64,000 nt of DNA. Origin: Mastigias papua (Eukaryota > Cnidaria > Scyphozoa > Rhizostomeae > Mastigiidae). Positions 1 through 14,035 of this stretch are shown here, in pieces. The position numbers and the translations under genes were made by a program. The DNA lies in contig OZ025274.1 of assembly GCA_964019165.1 (NCBI GenBank), forward strand, positions 8,862,407-8,926,406. Reading direction: 5' to 3'. Position 1 is the stretch's first letter. Each line of letters opens with the position of its first letter. The notes beneath the pieces are model-generated. The model searched no databases, was not told the origin of the DNA, and saw only the letters and a list, made by a program, of their open reading frames with translations.

Positions 1-2900
1 TGTAAAGCACTTTAAAGCTGTATATAGAGTAAAATCAGAGACTAAGGCTAATTGTAATAGGAAACATTGGCTAAACTACTGGCATCGGTGTAACCATAGA
101 TGTAAAAGACGTTTAGTGTATGAGATTGACGCACTTCCACTCAATTTCAATCATACAACAGTATATGCACATATTGGCATTGCTTGTGATGGGCCTAAAA
201 TACGTATGTGTACAAGGTCTGACAATACAGCAATAACGACAGATCTGATGGTCATATGATATTCTAAATGCTAGATTCACTGCAGGAATATGCTTAGATT
301 ATGTTTTGGAGGTATTACACACGTACTTATAGTGATTGTAGGCCTTGCATTGTAATGTCAGTTTTATGACATGTAAAGCACTTAAAAGCTGTATATAGTG
401 TAAAAACAGAGAATAAAGCTAATTTTAATAGGAAACATTAGTATTCACTCCTGGCATCGGTGTAACCATAGATGTAAAAGACGTTTAGTGTATGAGATTG
501 ACGCACTTCCACTCAATTTCAATCATACAACAGTATATGCACATATAGGCATTGCTTGTGATGGGCCTAAGATACGTACGTGTACAAGTTCTGACAATAC
601 AGCAATGACGACAGATCTCATGGTCATATGATAACATAGATGCTAGATTCACTGCAGGAATATGCTTAGATTATGTTTTTGAGGTATTACACACGTACTT
701 ATAGTGATGGTAAGCCTTGCATATTATTGTCAGTTTTGCGACATGTAAAGCACTTTAAAGCTGTATATAGTGTAAAATAAGAGACTAAGGCTACTTTGAA
801 TAGGAAACATTAGCTACACTACTGGCATCGGTGTAACAATAGCTGTAAACGACGTTTAGTGTATGAGATTGACGCACCTCCATTCAATTTCACTCATACA
901 ACAGTATATGCACATATTGGCATTGCTTGTGATGGGCCTAAACTACGTATGTGTGCAAGGTCTGACAATACAGCAATGACGATAGATCTGATGGTCATAT
1001 GATATTATAAATGCTAGATTCACTGCTTGAATATGCTTAGATTATGTTTTGGAGCTATTACACACGTACTTATAATGATTGTAGGCCATGCATAGTATTG
1101 TCAGTTTTGCGACATGTAAAGCACTTTAAAGCTGTATATAGAGTAAAATCAGAGACTAAGGCTAATTGTAATAGGAAACATTGGCTAAACTACTGGCATC
1201 GGTGTAACCATAGATGTAAAAGACGTTTAGTGTATGAGATTGACGCACTTCCACTCAATTTCAATCATACAACAGTATATGCACATATTGGCATTGCTTG
1301 TGATGGGCCTAAAATACGTATGTGTACAAGGTCTGACAATACAGCAATAACGACAGATCTGATGGTCATATGATATTCTAAATGCTAGATTCACTGCAGG
1401 AATATGCTTAGATTATGTTTTGGAGGTATTACACACGTACTTATAGTGATTGTAGGCCTTGCATTGTAATGTCAGTTTTATGACATGTAAAGCACTTAAA
1501 AGCTGTATATAGTGTAAAAACAGAGAATAAAGCTAATTTTAATAGGAAACATTAGTATTCACTCCTGGCATCGGTGTAACCATAGATGTAAAAGACGTTT
1601 AGTGTATGAGATTGACGCACTTCCACTCAATTTCAATCATACAACAGTATATGCACATATAGGCATTGCTTGTGATGGGCCTAAGATACGTACGTGTACA
1701 AGGTCTGACAATACAGCAATAACGACAGATCTGATTGTCATATGATATTATAAATGCTAGATTCACTGCAGGAATATGCTTAGATTATGTTTTGGAGCTA
1801 TTACACACGTACTTATAGTGATTGTAGGCCTTGCATAGTACTGTCAGTTTTGCGACATGTAAAGCACTGTAAAGATGTATATAGTGTAAAAACAAAGACT
1901 AAGGTTAAGTTGAGTAGGAAACATTGGCTAAACTACTGGCATCGGTGTAACCATAGATGTAAAAGACGTTTAGTGTATGAGATTGACGCACTTCCACTCA
2001 ATTTCAATCATACAACAGTATATGCACATATTGGCATTGCTTGTGATGGGCCTAAAATACGTATGTGTACAAGGTCTGACAATACAGCAATAACGACAGA
2101 TCTGATGGTCATATGATATTATAAATGCTAGATTCACTGCAGGAATATGCGTAGATTATGTTTTGGAGGTATTACACACGTACTTATAGTGATTGTAGGC
2201 CTTGCATTGTAATGTCAGTTTTATGACATGTAAAGCACTTAAAAGCTGTATATAGTGTAAAAACAGAGAATAAAGCTAATTTTAATAGGAAACATTAGTA
2301 TTCACTCCTGGCATCGGTGTAACCATAGATGTAAACGACGTTTAGTGTATGAGATTGACGCACTTCCACTCAATTTCAATCATACAACAGTATATGCACA
2401 TATTGGCATTGCTTGTGATGGGCCTAAAATACGTATGTGTGCAAGGTCTGACAATACAGCAATGACGACAGATCTCATGGTGATATGATAATATAAATGC
2501 TAGATTCAATGCAGAAATATGCTTAGATTATGTTTCGGAGCTATTACACACGTACTTATAGTGATTGTAGGCCTTGCATAGTATTGTCAGTTTTGCGACA
2601 TGTAAAGCACTTTAAAGCTGTATATAGTGTAAAATCAGAGACTAAGGCTAATTTTAGTAGGAAACATTGGCGAAACTACTGGAATCGGTGTAACCGTAGA
2701 TGTAAAAGACGTTTAGCGGATGAGATTGACGCAGTTCTACTCAATTTCAATCATACAACAGTATATGCACATATTGGCATTGCTTGTGATGGGCCTAAAA
2801 TACGTATGTGTGCAAAGTCTGACAATACAGCAATAACGACAGATCTGATGGTCATATGATATTATAAATGCTAGATTCACTGCAGACATATGCTTAGATT
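1..2900. repeat. Alternating satellite block, 743-bp period
   Basis: Monomers start at 301, 673, 1044, 1415, 1787, 2159 and 2530, after a partial copy at 1-300 that matches the 1044 type. The copies at 301, 1415 and 2159 are a 372-bp type. They have GGAGGTATTAC at the start, TTTTATGACATG near offset 65, and ATTAGTATTCACTCCTGG in place of ATTGGCTAAACTACTGG, which adds one base. They alternate with 371-bp copies at 1044, 1787 and 2530. The group 673-1044-2159-2530-2901 reappears in compact form at 19602-21416, without the 1415 and 1787 monomers. The left block has therefore gained, or the right one lost, a two-monomer unit. Confidence 0.85.
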
Positions 2901-3230
2901 ATGTTTTGGAGCTATTACACACGTACTTATAGTGATTGTAGGCCTTGCATAGTATTGTCAGTTTTGCGACATGTAAAGCACTTTAAAGCTGTATATAGTG
3001 TAAAATCAGAGACTAAGGCTAAGGTTAGTAGGAAACATTGGGTAAACTACTGGAATCGGTGTAACCATAGATGTAAAAGACGTTTAGCGGATGAGATTGA
3101 CCCATTTCCACTCAATTTCTCTCATACAACAGTATATGCACATATTGGCATTGCTTGTGATGGGCCTAAAATACGTATGTGTGCAAAGTCTGACAATACA
3201 GCAATGACGACAGATCTCATGGTGATATGA
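2901..3230 (+). other. Representative of a recurrent 109-codon satellite ORF, probably noncoding
   Basis: The frame starts at ATGTTTTGG and ends at GTCATATGA, reading M-F-W-S-Y at the start and D-L-M-V-I at the end. It is rich in Cys, Arg, His and Tyr, with a basic CKRR segment near residues 56-59. About 62 monomers keep it open at 109-114 codons; examples start at 1044, 8100, 20716, 45577 and 62491. Many of the others are closed by TAG in place of the Trp47 codon TGG (all C and D types). Frameshifts occur at 17377 and 23685, and a stop after codon 89 at 52998, 55224 and 58192. Codons 41-43 alone read NLN, NFS, KVS, NCN or KAS, so changes are often amino-acid altering. The 371-bp period is not a multiple of three, so copies cannot fuse in frame. 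No known domain, signal peptide or membrane segment was recognised. Confidence 0.3.
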
Positions 3231-6200
3231 TAATATAAATGCTAGATTCACTGCAGGAATATGCTTAGATTATGTTTTGGAGGTATTACACACGTACTTA
3301 TAGTGATTGTAAGCCTTGCATAGTATTGTCAGTTTTGCGACATGTAAAGCACTTTACAGCTGTATATAGTGTAAACACAGAGACTAAGGCTAATTGTAAT
3401 AGGAAACATTAGTATTTACTCCTGGCATCGGTGTAACCATAGATGTAAAAGACGTTTAGCGGATGAGATTGACCCATTTCCACTCAATTTCCCTCATACA
3501 ACAGTATATGCACATATTGGCATTGCCTGTGATGGGCCTAAAATACGTATGTGTGCAAGGTCTGACAATACAGCAATGACGACAGATCTGATGGTTATAT
3601 GATATTTTAAATGCTAGATTCACTGCAGGAATATGCTTAGATTATGTTTTGGAGCTATTACACACGTACTTATAGTGATTGTACGCCTTGCATAGTAATG
3701 TCAGTTTTGCGACATGTAAAGCACTTAAAAGCTGTATATAGTGTAAAAACAGAGAATAAAGCTTATTTTAATAGGAAACATTGGCGAAACTACTGGAATC
3801 GGTGTAACCGTAGATGTAAAAGACGTTTAGCGGATGAGATTGACGCAGTTCTACTCAATTTCAATCATACAACAGTATATGCACATATTGGCATTGCTTG
3901 TGATGGGCCTAAAATACGTATGTGTGCAAAGTCTGACAATACAGCAATAACGACAGATCTGATGGTCATATGATATTATAAATGCTAGATTCACTGCAGA
4001 CATATGCTTAGAGTATGTTTTGGAGCTATTACACACGTACTTATAGTGATTGTAGGCCTTGCATAGTATTGTCAGTTTTGCGACATGTAAAGCACTTTAA
4101 AGCTGTATATAGTGTAAAATCAGAGACTAAGGCTAAGGTTAGTAGGAAACATTGGGTAAACTACTGGAATCGGTGTAACCATAGATGTAAAAGACGTTTA
4201 GCGGATGAGATTGACCCATTTCCACTCAATTTCTCTCATACAACAGTATATGCACATATTGGCATTGCTTGTGATGGGCCTAAAATACGTATGTGTGCAA
4301 AGTCTGACAATACAGCAATGACGACAGATCTCATGGTGATATGATAATATAAATGCTAGATTCACTGCAGGAATATGCTTAGATTATGTTTTGGAGGTAT
4401 TACACACGTACTTATAGTGATTGTAAGCCTTGCATAGTATTGTCAGTTTTGCGACATGTAAAGCACTTTACAGCTGTATATAGTGTAAACACAGAGACTA
4501 AGGCTAATTGTAATAGGAAACATTAGTATTTACTCCTGGCATCGGTGTAACCATAGATGTAAAAGACGTTTAGCGGATGAGATTGACCCATTTCCACTCA
4601 ATTTCCCTCATACAACAGTATATGCACATATTGGCATTGCCTGTGATGGGCCTAAAATACGTATGTGTGCAAGGTCTGACAATACAGCAATGACGACAGA
4701 TCTGATGGTTATATGATATTTTAAATGCTAGATTCACTGCAGGAATATGCTTAGATTATGTTTTGGAGCTATTACACACGTACTTATAGTGATTGTACGC
4801 CTTGCATAGTAATGTCAGTTTTGCGACATGTAAAGCACTTAAAAGCTGTATATAGTGTAAAAACAGAGAATAAAGCTTATTTTAATAGGAAACATTGGCG
4901 AAACTACTGGAATCGGTGTAACCGTAGATGTAAAAGACGTTTAGCGGATGAGATTGACGCAGTTCTACTCAATTTCAATCATACAACAGTATATGCACAT
5001 ATTGGCATTGCTTGTGATGGGCCTAAAATACGTATGTGTGCAAAGTCTGACAATACAGCAATAACGACAGATCTGATGGTCATATGATATTATAAATGCT
5101 AGATTCACTGCAGACATATGCTTAGAGTATGTTTTGGAGCTATTACACACGTACTTATAGTGATTGTAGGCCTTGCATAGTATTGTCAGTTTTGCGACAT
5201 GTAAAGCACTTTAAAGCTGTATATAGTGTAAAATCAGAGACTAAGGCTAAGGTTAGTAGGAAACATTGGGTAAACTACTGGAATCGGTGTAACCATAGAT
5301 GTAAAAGACGTTTAGCGGATGAGATTGACCCATTTCCACTCAATTTCTCTCATACAACAGTATATGCACATATTGGCATTGCTTGTGATGGGCCTAAAAT
5401 ACGTATGTGTGCAAAGTCTGACAATACAGCAATGACGACAGATCTCATGGTGATATGATAATATAAATGCTAGATTCACTGCAGGAATATGCTTAGATTA
5501 TGTTTTGGAGGTATTACACACGTACTTATAGTGATTGTAAGCCTTGCATAGTATTGTCAGTTTTGCGACATGTAAAGCACTTTACAGCTGTATATAGTGT
5601 AAACACAGAGACTAAGGCTAATTGTAATAGGAAACATTAGTATTTACTCCTGGCATCGGTGTAACCATAGATGTAAAAGACGTTTAGCGGATGAGATTGA
5701 CCCATTTCCACTCAATTTCCCTCATACAACAGTATATGCACATATTGGCATTGCTTGTGATGGGCCTAAAATACGTATGTGTGCAAAGTCTGACAATACA
5801 GCAATAACGACAGATCTGATGGTCATATGATATTATAAATGCTAGATTCACTGCAGACATATGCTTAGATTATGTTTTGGAGCTATTACACACGTACTTA
5901 TAGTGATTGTAGGCCTTGCATAGTATTGTCAGTTTTGCGACATGTAAAGCACTTTAAAGCTGTATATAGTGTAAAATCAGAGACTAAGGCTAAGGTTAGT
6001 AGGAAACATTGGGTAAACTACTGGAATCGGTGTAACCATAGATGTAAAAGACGTTTAGCGGATGAGATTGACCCATTTCCACTCAATTTCTCTCATACAA
6101 CAGTATATGCACATATTGGCATTGCTTGTGATGGGCCTAAAATACGTATGTGTGCAAAGTCTGACAATACAGCAACGACGACAGATCTCATGGTGATATG

Positions 6201-7357
6201 ATAATATAAATGCTAGATTCACTGCAGGAATATGCTTAGATTATGTTTTGGAGGTATTACACACGTACTTATAGTGATTGTAAGCCTTGCATAGTATTGT
6301 CAGTTGTGCGACATGTAAAGCACTTTACAGCTGTATATAGTGTAAACACAGAGACTAAGGCTAATTGTAATAGGAAACATTAGTATTTACTCCTGGCATC
6401 GGTGTAACCATAGATGTAAAAGACGTTTAGCGGATGAGATTGACCCATTTCCACTCAATTTCCCTCATACAACAGTATATGCACATATTGGCATTGCTTG
6501 TGATGGGCCTAAAATACGTATGTGTGCAAAGTCTGACAATACAGCAATAAAGACAGATCTGATAGTCATATGATAATATAAATGCTAGATTCACTGCAGG
6601 AATATGCTTAGATTATGTTTTGGAGCTATTACACACGTACTTATAGTGATTGTAGGCCTTGCATAGTATTGTCAGTTTTGCGACATGTAAAGCACTTTAA
6701 AGCTGTATATAGTGTAAAATCAGAGACTAAGGCTAAGGTTAGTAGGAAACATTGGGTAAACTACTGGAATCGGTGTAACCATAGATGTAAAAGACGTTTA
6801 GCGGATGAGATTGACCCATTTCCACTCAATTTCTCTCATACAACAGTATATGCACATATTGGCATTGCTTGTGATGGGCCTAAAATACGTATGTGTGCAA
6901 AGTCTGACAATACAGCAATGACGACAGATCTCATGGTGATATGATAATATAAATGCTAGATTCACTGCAGGAATATGCTTAGATTATGTTTTGGAGGTAT
7001 TACACACGTACTTATAGTGATTGTAAGCCTTGCATAGTATTGTCAGTTTTGCGACATGTAAAGCACTTTACAGCTGTATATAGTGTAAACACAGAGACTA
7101 AGGCTAATTGTAATAGGAAACATTAGTATTTACTCCTGGCATCGGTGTAACCATAGATGTAAAAGACGTTTAGCGGATGAGATTGACCCATTTCCACTCA
7201 ATTTCCCTCATACAACAGTATATGCACATATTGGCATTGCTTGTGATGGGCCTAAAATACGTATGTGTGCAAGGTCTGACAATACAGCAATGACGACAGA
7301 TCTGATGGTTATATGATATTTTAAATGCTAGATTCACTGCAGGAATATGCTTAGATT
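2901..7357. repeat. Three-monomer higher-order repeat (1114 bp), partly degraded
   Basis: Three monomer types follow in order. Type A has AAGGTTAGTAGG and CATTGGGTAAAC. Type B is 372 bp with ATTAGTATTTACTCCTGG. The third has GTACGCCTTGCATAGTAATG and CATTGGCGAAAC. The trio 2901-4014 repeats at 4015-5128 as a near-identical copy, and a third copy starts at 5129. From 5501 the third member is lost and A and B alternate (5501, 5872, 6244, 6615, 6986). The A copies at 4015 and 5129 are preceded by GAGTATG where 2901 has GATTATG. The A copy at 15521 shares that change, which links this block to 14407-15891. Confidence 0.88.
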
Positions 7358-8841
7358 ATGTTTTGGAGCTATTACACACGTACTTATAGTGATTGTACGC
7401 CTTGCATAGTAATGTCAGTTTTGCGACATGTAAAGCACTTTAAAGCTGTATATAGTGTAACCACAGAGACTAAGGCTAATTTGAATAGGAAAGAATAGCT
7501 ACACTACTGGCATCGGTGTAACAATAGCTGTAAAAGACGTTTAGCGGATGAGATTGACCCATTTCCACGCAATGTTAATCATACAACAGTAAATGCACAT
7601 ATTGGCATTGCTTGTGATGGGCCTAAAATACGTATGTGTGCAAGGTCTGATAATACAGCAATGACGACAGATGTGATGGTCATATGATATTATAAATGCT
7701 AGATTCACTACAGAAATATGCTTAGATTATGTTTTGGAGCTATGACACACGTACTTATAGTGATTGTAGGCCTTGCATAGTATTGTCAGTTTTGCGACAT
7801 GTAAAGCACTTTAAAGATGTATATAGTGTTAAATCAGAGACTAAGGCTAAGGCTAGTAGGAAACATTGGGTAAACTACTGGAATCGGTGTAACCATAGAT
7901 GTAAAAGACGTTTAGCGGATGAGATTGACCCATGTCCACTCAATTTCACTCATACAATAGTATATGCACATATTGGCATTGCTTGTGATGCGCTTAAAAT
8001 ACGAATGTGTGCAAAGTCTGAGAATACAGCAATAACGACTGATCTTATGGTCATATGATATTATAAATGCTAGATTGAGTGCAGGAATATGCTTAGATTA
8101 TGTTTTGGAGCTATTACTCGCGTACTTATAGTGATTGTAGGCCGTCCATAGTAATTTCAGTTTTGCTACATGTAAAGCACTTTAAAGCTGTATATAGTGT
8201 AAAATCAGAGACTAAGGCTAATTTGAATAGGAAACATTGGCTACACTACTGGCATCGGTGTAACCATAGATGTAAAAGACGTTTAGTGTATGAGATTGAC
8301 GCACTTCCACTCAATTTCACTCATACAACAGTATATGCACATATTGGCATTGCTTGTGATGGGCCTAAAATACGTATGTGTGCAAGGTCTGACAATACTG
8401 CAATGACGACAGATCTGATGGTCATATGATATTATAAATGCTAGAGTCACTGCAGGAAAATGCTTAGATTATGTTTTGGAGCTATTGTACACGTACTTCT
8501 AGTGATTGTAGGCCTTGCATAGTATTGTCAGTTTTGCGACATGTAAAGCACTTTAAAGCTGTATATAGAGTAAAATCAGAGACTAAGGCTAATTTGAGTA
8601 GGACACATTGGCTACACTACTGGCATCGGTGTAACTATAGATGTAAAAGACGATTATTGTATGAGATTGACGCACTTCCACTCAATTTCAATCATTCAAC
8701 AGTATATACACATATTGGCATTGCCTGTGATGGGCCTAAAATACGTATGTGTGCAAGGTCTGACAATACAGCAATGACGACAGATCTGATGGTCATATGA
8801 AAATATAAATGCTAGATTCACTGCAGGAATATGCTTAGATT
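7358..8841. repeat. Four-monomer landmark cassette E0-E1-E2-E3, first copy
   Basis: Four distinctive monomers occur in a fixed order. E0 (7358) has GAATAGCTACAC, CCACGCAATGTTAATC and CACTACAGAAATATGC. E1 (7729) has GAGCTATGACACACG, AAGGCTAGTAGG and GATGCGCTTAAAATACG. E2 (8100) has CTATTACTCGCG, GGCCGTCCATAG and TTGCTACATG. E3 (8471) has CTATTGTACACG, TAGGACACATTGG and ACGATTATTGTATGAG. The E1-E2-E3 trio recurs at 16635, 22943, 28137, 32590, 34817, 39641 and 46691 (the last two with a hybrid E1), making eight copies. It is followed by a C-type monomer everywhere except 33703. The cassette works as an index mark for comparing blocks. Confidence 0.9.
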
Positions 8842-11800
8842 ATGTTTTGGAGCTATTGTACACGTACTTCTAGTGATTGTAGGCCTTGCATAGTATTGTC
8901 AGTTTTGCGACATGTAAAGCACTTTAAAGCTGTATATAGTGTAAAACCAGAAACTAAGTCTAACTTGAGTAGGAAACATTAGTTAAACTACTGGCATCGG
9001 TGTAACAATAGATGTAAAAGACGTTTAGTGTATGAGATTGACGCACTTCCACTCAATTTCAATCATACAACAGTATATGCACATATTGGCATTGCTTGTG
9101 ATGGGCCTAAAATACGTATGTGTGCAAAGTCTGACAATACAGCAATGACGACAGATATGATGGTCATATGATAATATAAATGCTAGATTCACTGCAGGAA
9201 TATGCTTAGATTATGTTTTGGAGGTATTACACACGTACTTATAGTGATTGTAAGCCTTGCATAGTATTGTCAGTTTTGCGACATGTAAAGCACTTTAAAG
9301 CTGTATATAGTGTAACCACAGAGACTAAGGCTAATTTGAATAGGAAAGAATAGCTACACTACTGGCATCGGTGTAACAATAGCTGTAAAAGACGTTTAGC
9401 GGATGAGATTGACGCATTTCCACTCAATTTCAATCATTCAACAGTATATACACATATTGGCATTGCCTGTGATGGGCCTAAAATACGTATGTGTGCAAGG
9501 TCTGACAATACAGCAATGACGACAGATCTGATGGTCATATGAAAATATAAATGCTAGATTCACTGCAGGAATATGCTTAGATTATGTTTTGGAGCTATTG
9601 TACACTTACTTCTAGTGATTGTAGACCTTGCATAGTATTGTCAGTTTTGCGACATGTAAAGCACTTTAAAGCTGTATATAGTGTAAAACCAGAAACTAAG
9701 TCTAACTTGAGTAGGAAACATTAGTTAAACTACTGGCATCGGTGTAACAATAGATGTAAAAGACGTTTAGTGTATGAGATTGACGCACTTCCACTCATTT
9801 TCAATCATACAACAGTATATGCACATATTGGCATTGCTTGTGATGGGCCTAAAATACGTATGTGTGCAAAGTCTGACAATACAGCAATGACGACAGATGT
9901 GATGGTCATATGATAATATAAATGCTAGATTCACTGCAGGAATATGCTTAGATTATGTTTTGGAGGTATTACACACGTACTTATAGTGATTGTAAGCCTT
10001 GCATAGTATTGTCAGTTTTGCGACATGTAAAGCACTTTACAGCTGTATATAGTGTAACCACAGAGACTAAGGCTAATTTGAATAGGAAAGAATAGCTACA
10101 CTACTGGCATCGGTGTAACAATAGCTGTAAAAGACGTTTAGCGGATGAGATTGACGCATTTCCACTCAATTTCAATCATTCAACAGTATATACACATATT
10201 GGCATTGCCTGTGATGGGCCTAAAATACGTATGTGTGCAAGGTCTGACAATACAGCAATGACGACAGATCTGATGGTCATATGAAAATATAAATGCTAGA
10301 TTCACTGCAGGAATATGCTTAGATTATGTTTTGGAGCTATTGTACACGTACTTCTAGTGATTGTAGGCCTTGCATAGTATTGTCAGTTTTGCGACATGTA
10401 AAGCACTTTAAAGCTGTATATAGTGTAAAACCAGAAACTAAGTCTAACTTGAGTAGGAAACATTAGTTAAACTACTGGCATCGGTGTAACAATAGATGTA
10501 AAAGACGTTTAGTGTATGAGATTGACGCACTTCCACTCAATTTCAATCATACAACAGTATATGCACATATTGGCATTGCTTGTGATGGGCCTAAAATACG
10601 TATGTGTGCAAAGTCTGACAATACAGCAATGACGACAGATGTGATGGTCATATGATAATATAAATGCTAGATTCACTGCAGGAATATGCTTAGATTATGT
10701 TTTGGAGGTATTACACACGTACTTATAGTGATTGTAAGCCTTGCATAGTATTGTCAGTTTTGCGACATGTAAAGCACTTTACAGCTGTATATAGTGTAAC
10801 CACAGAGACTAAGGCTAATTTGAATAGGAAAGAATAGCTACACTACTGGAATCGGTGTAACAATAGATGTAAAAGACGTTTAGTGTATGAGATTGACGCA
10901 CTTCCACTCAATTTCAATCATACAACAGTATATGCACATATTGGCATTGCTTGTGATGGGCCTAAAATACGTATGTGTGCAAAGTCTGACAATACAGCAA
11001 TGACGACAGATATGATGGTCATATGATAATATAAATGCTAGATTCACTGCAGGAATATGCTTAGATTATGTTTTGGAGGTATTACACACGTACTTATAGT
11101 GATTGTAAGCCTTGCATAGTATTGTCAGTTTTGCGACATGTAAAGCACTTTAAAGCTGTATATAGTGTAACCACAGAGACTAAGGCTAATTTGAATAGGA
11201 AAGAATAGCTACACTACTGGCATCGGTGTAACAATAGCTGTAAAAGACGTTTAGCGGATGAGATTGACGCATTTCCACTCAATTTCAATCATTCAACAGT
11301 ATATACACATATTGGCATTGCCTGTGATGGGCCTAAAATACGTATGTGTGCAAGGTCTGACAATACAGCAATGACGACAGATCTGATGGTCATATGAAAA
11401 TATAAATGCTAGATTCACTGCAGGAATATGCTTAGATTATGTTTTGGAGCTATTGTACACGTACTTCTAGTGATTGTAGGCCTTGCATAGTATTGTCAGT
11501 TTTGCGACATGTAAAGCACTTTAAAGCTGTATATAGTGTAAAACCAGAAACTAAGTCTAACTTGAGTAGGAAACATTAGTTAAACTACTGGCATCGGTGT
11601 AACAATAGATGTAAAAGACGTTTAGTGTATGAGATTGACGCACTTCCACTCAATTTCAATCATACAACAGTATATGCACATATTGGCATTGCTTGTGATG
11701 GGCCTAAAATACGTATGTGTGCAAAGTCTGACAATACAGCAATGACGACAGATGTGATGGTCATATGATAATATAAATGCTAGATTCACTGCAGGAATAT

Positions 11801-14035
11801 GCTTAGATTATGTTTTGGAGGTATTACACACGTACTTATAGTGATTGTAAGCCTTGCATAGTATTGTCAGTTTTGCGACATGTAAAGCACTTTACAGCTG
11901 TATATAGTGTAACCACAGAGACTAAGGCTAATTTGAATAGGAAAGAATAGCTACACTACTGGCATCGGTGTAACAATAGCTGTAAAAGACGTTTAGCGGA
12001 TGAGATTGACGCATTTCCACTCAATTTCAATCATTCAACAGTATATACACATATTGGCATTGCCTGTGATGGGCCTAAAATACGTATGTGTGCAAGGTCT
12101 GACAATACAGCAATGACGACAGATCTGATGGTCATATGAAAATATAAATGCTAGATTCACTGCAGGAATATGCTTAAATTATGTTTTGGAGCTATTGTAC
12201 ACGTACTTCTAGTGATTGTAGGCCTTGCATAGTATTGTCAGTTTTGCGACATGTAAAGCACTTTAAAGCTGTATATAGTGTAAAACCAGAAACTAAGTCT
12301 AACTTGAGTAGGAAACATTAGTTAAACTACTGGCATCGGTGTAACAATAGATGTAAAAGACGTTTAGTGTATGAGATTGACGCACTTCCACTCAATTTCA
12401 ATCATACAACAGTATATGCACATATTGGCATTGCTTGTGATGGGCCTAAAATACGTATGTGTGCAAAGTCTGACAATACAGCAATGACGACAGATGTGAT
12501 GGTCATATGATAATATAAATGCTAGATTCACTGCAGGAATATGCTTAGATTATGTTTTGGAGGTATTACACACGTACTTATAGTGATTGTAAGCCTTGCA
12601 TAGTATTGTCAGTTTTGCGACATGTAAAGCACTTTACAGCTGTATATAGTGTAACCACAGAGACTAAGGCTAATTTGAATAGGAAAGAATAGCTACACTA
12701 CTGGCATCGGTGTAACAATAGCTGTAAAAGACGTTTAGCGGATGAGATTGACGCATTTCCACTCAATTTCAATCATTCAACAGTATATACACATATTGGC
12801 ATTGCCTGTGATGGGCCTAAAATACGTATGTGTGCAAGGTCTGACAATACAGCAATGACGACAGATCTGATGGTCATATGAAAATATAAATGCTAGATTC
12901 ACTGCAGGAATATGCTTAGATTATGTTTTGGAGCTATTGTACACGTACTTCTAGTGATTGTAGGCCTTGCATAGTATTGTCAGTTTTGCGACATGTAAAG
13001 CACTTTAAAGCTGTATATAGTGTAAAACCAGAAACTAAGTCTAACTTGAGTAGGAAACATTAGTTAAACTACTGGCATCGGTGTAACAATAGATGTAAAA
13101 GACGTTTAGTGTATGAGATTGACGCACTTCCACTCAATTTCAATCATACAACAGTATATGCACATATTGGCATTGCTTGTGATGGGCCTAAAATACGTAT
13201 GTGCGCAAAGTCTGACAATACAGCAATGACGACAGATGTGATGGTCATATGATAATATAAATGCTAGATTCACTGCAGGAATATGCTTAGATTATGTTTT
13301 GGAGGTATTACACACGTACTTATAGTGATTGTAAGCCTTGCATAGTATTGTCAGTTTTGCGACATGTAAAGCACTTTACAGCTGTATATAGTGTAACCAC
13401 AGAGACTAAGGCTAATTTGAATAGGAAAGAATAGCTACACTACTGGCATCGGTGTAACAATAGCTGTAAAAGACGTTTAGCGGATGAGATTGACGCATTT
13501 CCACTCAATTTCAATCATTCAACAGTATATACACATATTGGCATTGCCTGTGATGGGCCTAAAATACGTATGTGTGCAAGGTCTGACAATACAGCAATGA
13601 CGACAGATCTGATGGTCATATGAAAATATAAATGCTAGATTCACTGCAGGAATATGCTTAGATTATGTTTTGGAGCTATTGTACACGTACTTCTAGTGAT
13701 TGTAGGCCTTGCATAGTATTGTCAGTTTTGCGACATGTAAAGCACTTTAAAGCTGTATATAGTGTAAAACCAGAAACTAAGTCTAACTTGAGTAGGAAAC
13801 ATTAGTTAAACTACTGGCATCGGTGTAACAATAGATGTAAAAGACGTTTAGTGTATGAGATTGACGCACTTCCACTCAATTTCAATCATACAACAGTATA
13901 TGCACATATTGGCATTGCTTGTGATGGGCCTAAAATACGTATGTGTGCAAAGTCTGACAATACAGCAATGACGACAGATGTGATGGTCATATGATAATAT
14001 AAATGCTAGATTCACTGCAGGAATATGCTTAGATT
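8842..14035. repeat. C/D two-monomer higher-order repeat (742 bp), first block
   Basis: Two types alternate. C has CTATTGTACACGTACTTCTAG, AACCAGAAACTAAGTC and CATTAGTTAAAC. D has GGTATTACACACG, TGTAAGCCTTGC, GTAACCACAGAG and GAATAGCTACAC. C copies start at 8842, 9584, 10326, 11439, 12181, 12923 and 13665. D copies start at 9213, 9955, 10697, 11068, 11810, 12552 and 13294. Alternation breaks once, at 10697-11067, where a D monomer turns into C and is followed by another D. Both types carry TAG at codon 47 of the satellite ORF, so no long open frame occurs here. Nothing else is seen in these 5.2 kb. Confidence 0.93.
9012..12721. repeat. 1855-bp (five-monomer) duplication inside the C/D block
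   Basis: Monomer 10697 begins as D and becomes C between about 10842 and 10866. The last D-specific bases are in GAATAGCTACAC and the first C-specific base is in CAATAGATG. From 10867 the order and details repeat those from 9012. The D copies at 9213 and 11068 both have CTTTAAAGCTG where other D copies in this block have CTTTACAGCTG. The C copies at 8842 and 10697 (3' part) share GATATGATGG where others have GATGTGATGG. The two halves differ at a few sites: GTACACTTAC and TAGACC at 9599-9629 against GTACACGTAC and TAGGCC in the matching place, and CTCATTTTC near 9795. The duplication is therefore not brand new. Confidence 0.75.

Noticed and set aside
1131..1150. TATA-like element GCTGTATATAG in each monomer as a promoter
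   Set aside because: It is an AT-rich motif inside the repeat with no supported transcript start or gene downstream. I could not separate it from base composition.
1111..1229. Ancient internal duplication in the monomer (ATGTAAAGCACTTTA near offset 71 and ATGTAAAAGACGTTTA near offset 171)
   Set aside because: The similarity is about 15 bp long, the spacing of 100 bp is not a fraction of 371, and the flanks do not align. Chance is sufficient.
1365..1372. 8-bp palindrome TCATATGA near every monomer end as an origin or binding site
   Set aside because: It is short and AT-rich, and it partly varies between copies (GTGATATGA, GTCATACGA, GTTATATGA). There is no independent support for function.
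1044..1373. Tandem paralogous protein-coding gene cluster
   Set aside because: The spacing is a strict 370-372 bp with no intergenic variation. The repeats continue unchanged through copies with stops, and the unit is not a multiple of three. Satellite DNA explains everything seen.
3851..4036. Minus-strand ORF of 61 codons, repeated at 4965-5150 and 15357-15542, with related minus frames at 36113-36322 and 62303-62545
   Set aside because: It is open only where local variants (for example GAGTATG for GATTATG) create or remove a codon. It is antisense to the satellite frame, is absent from most monomers and has no recognisable motif.
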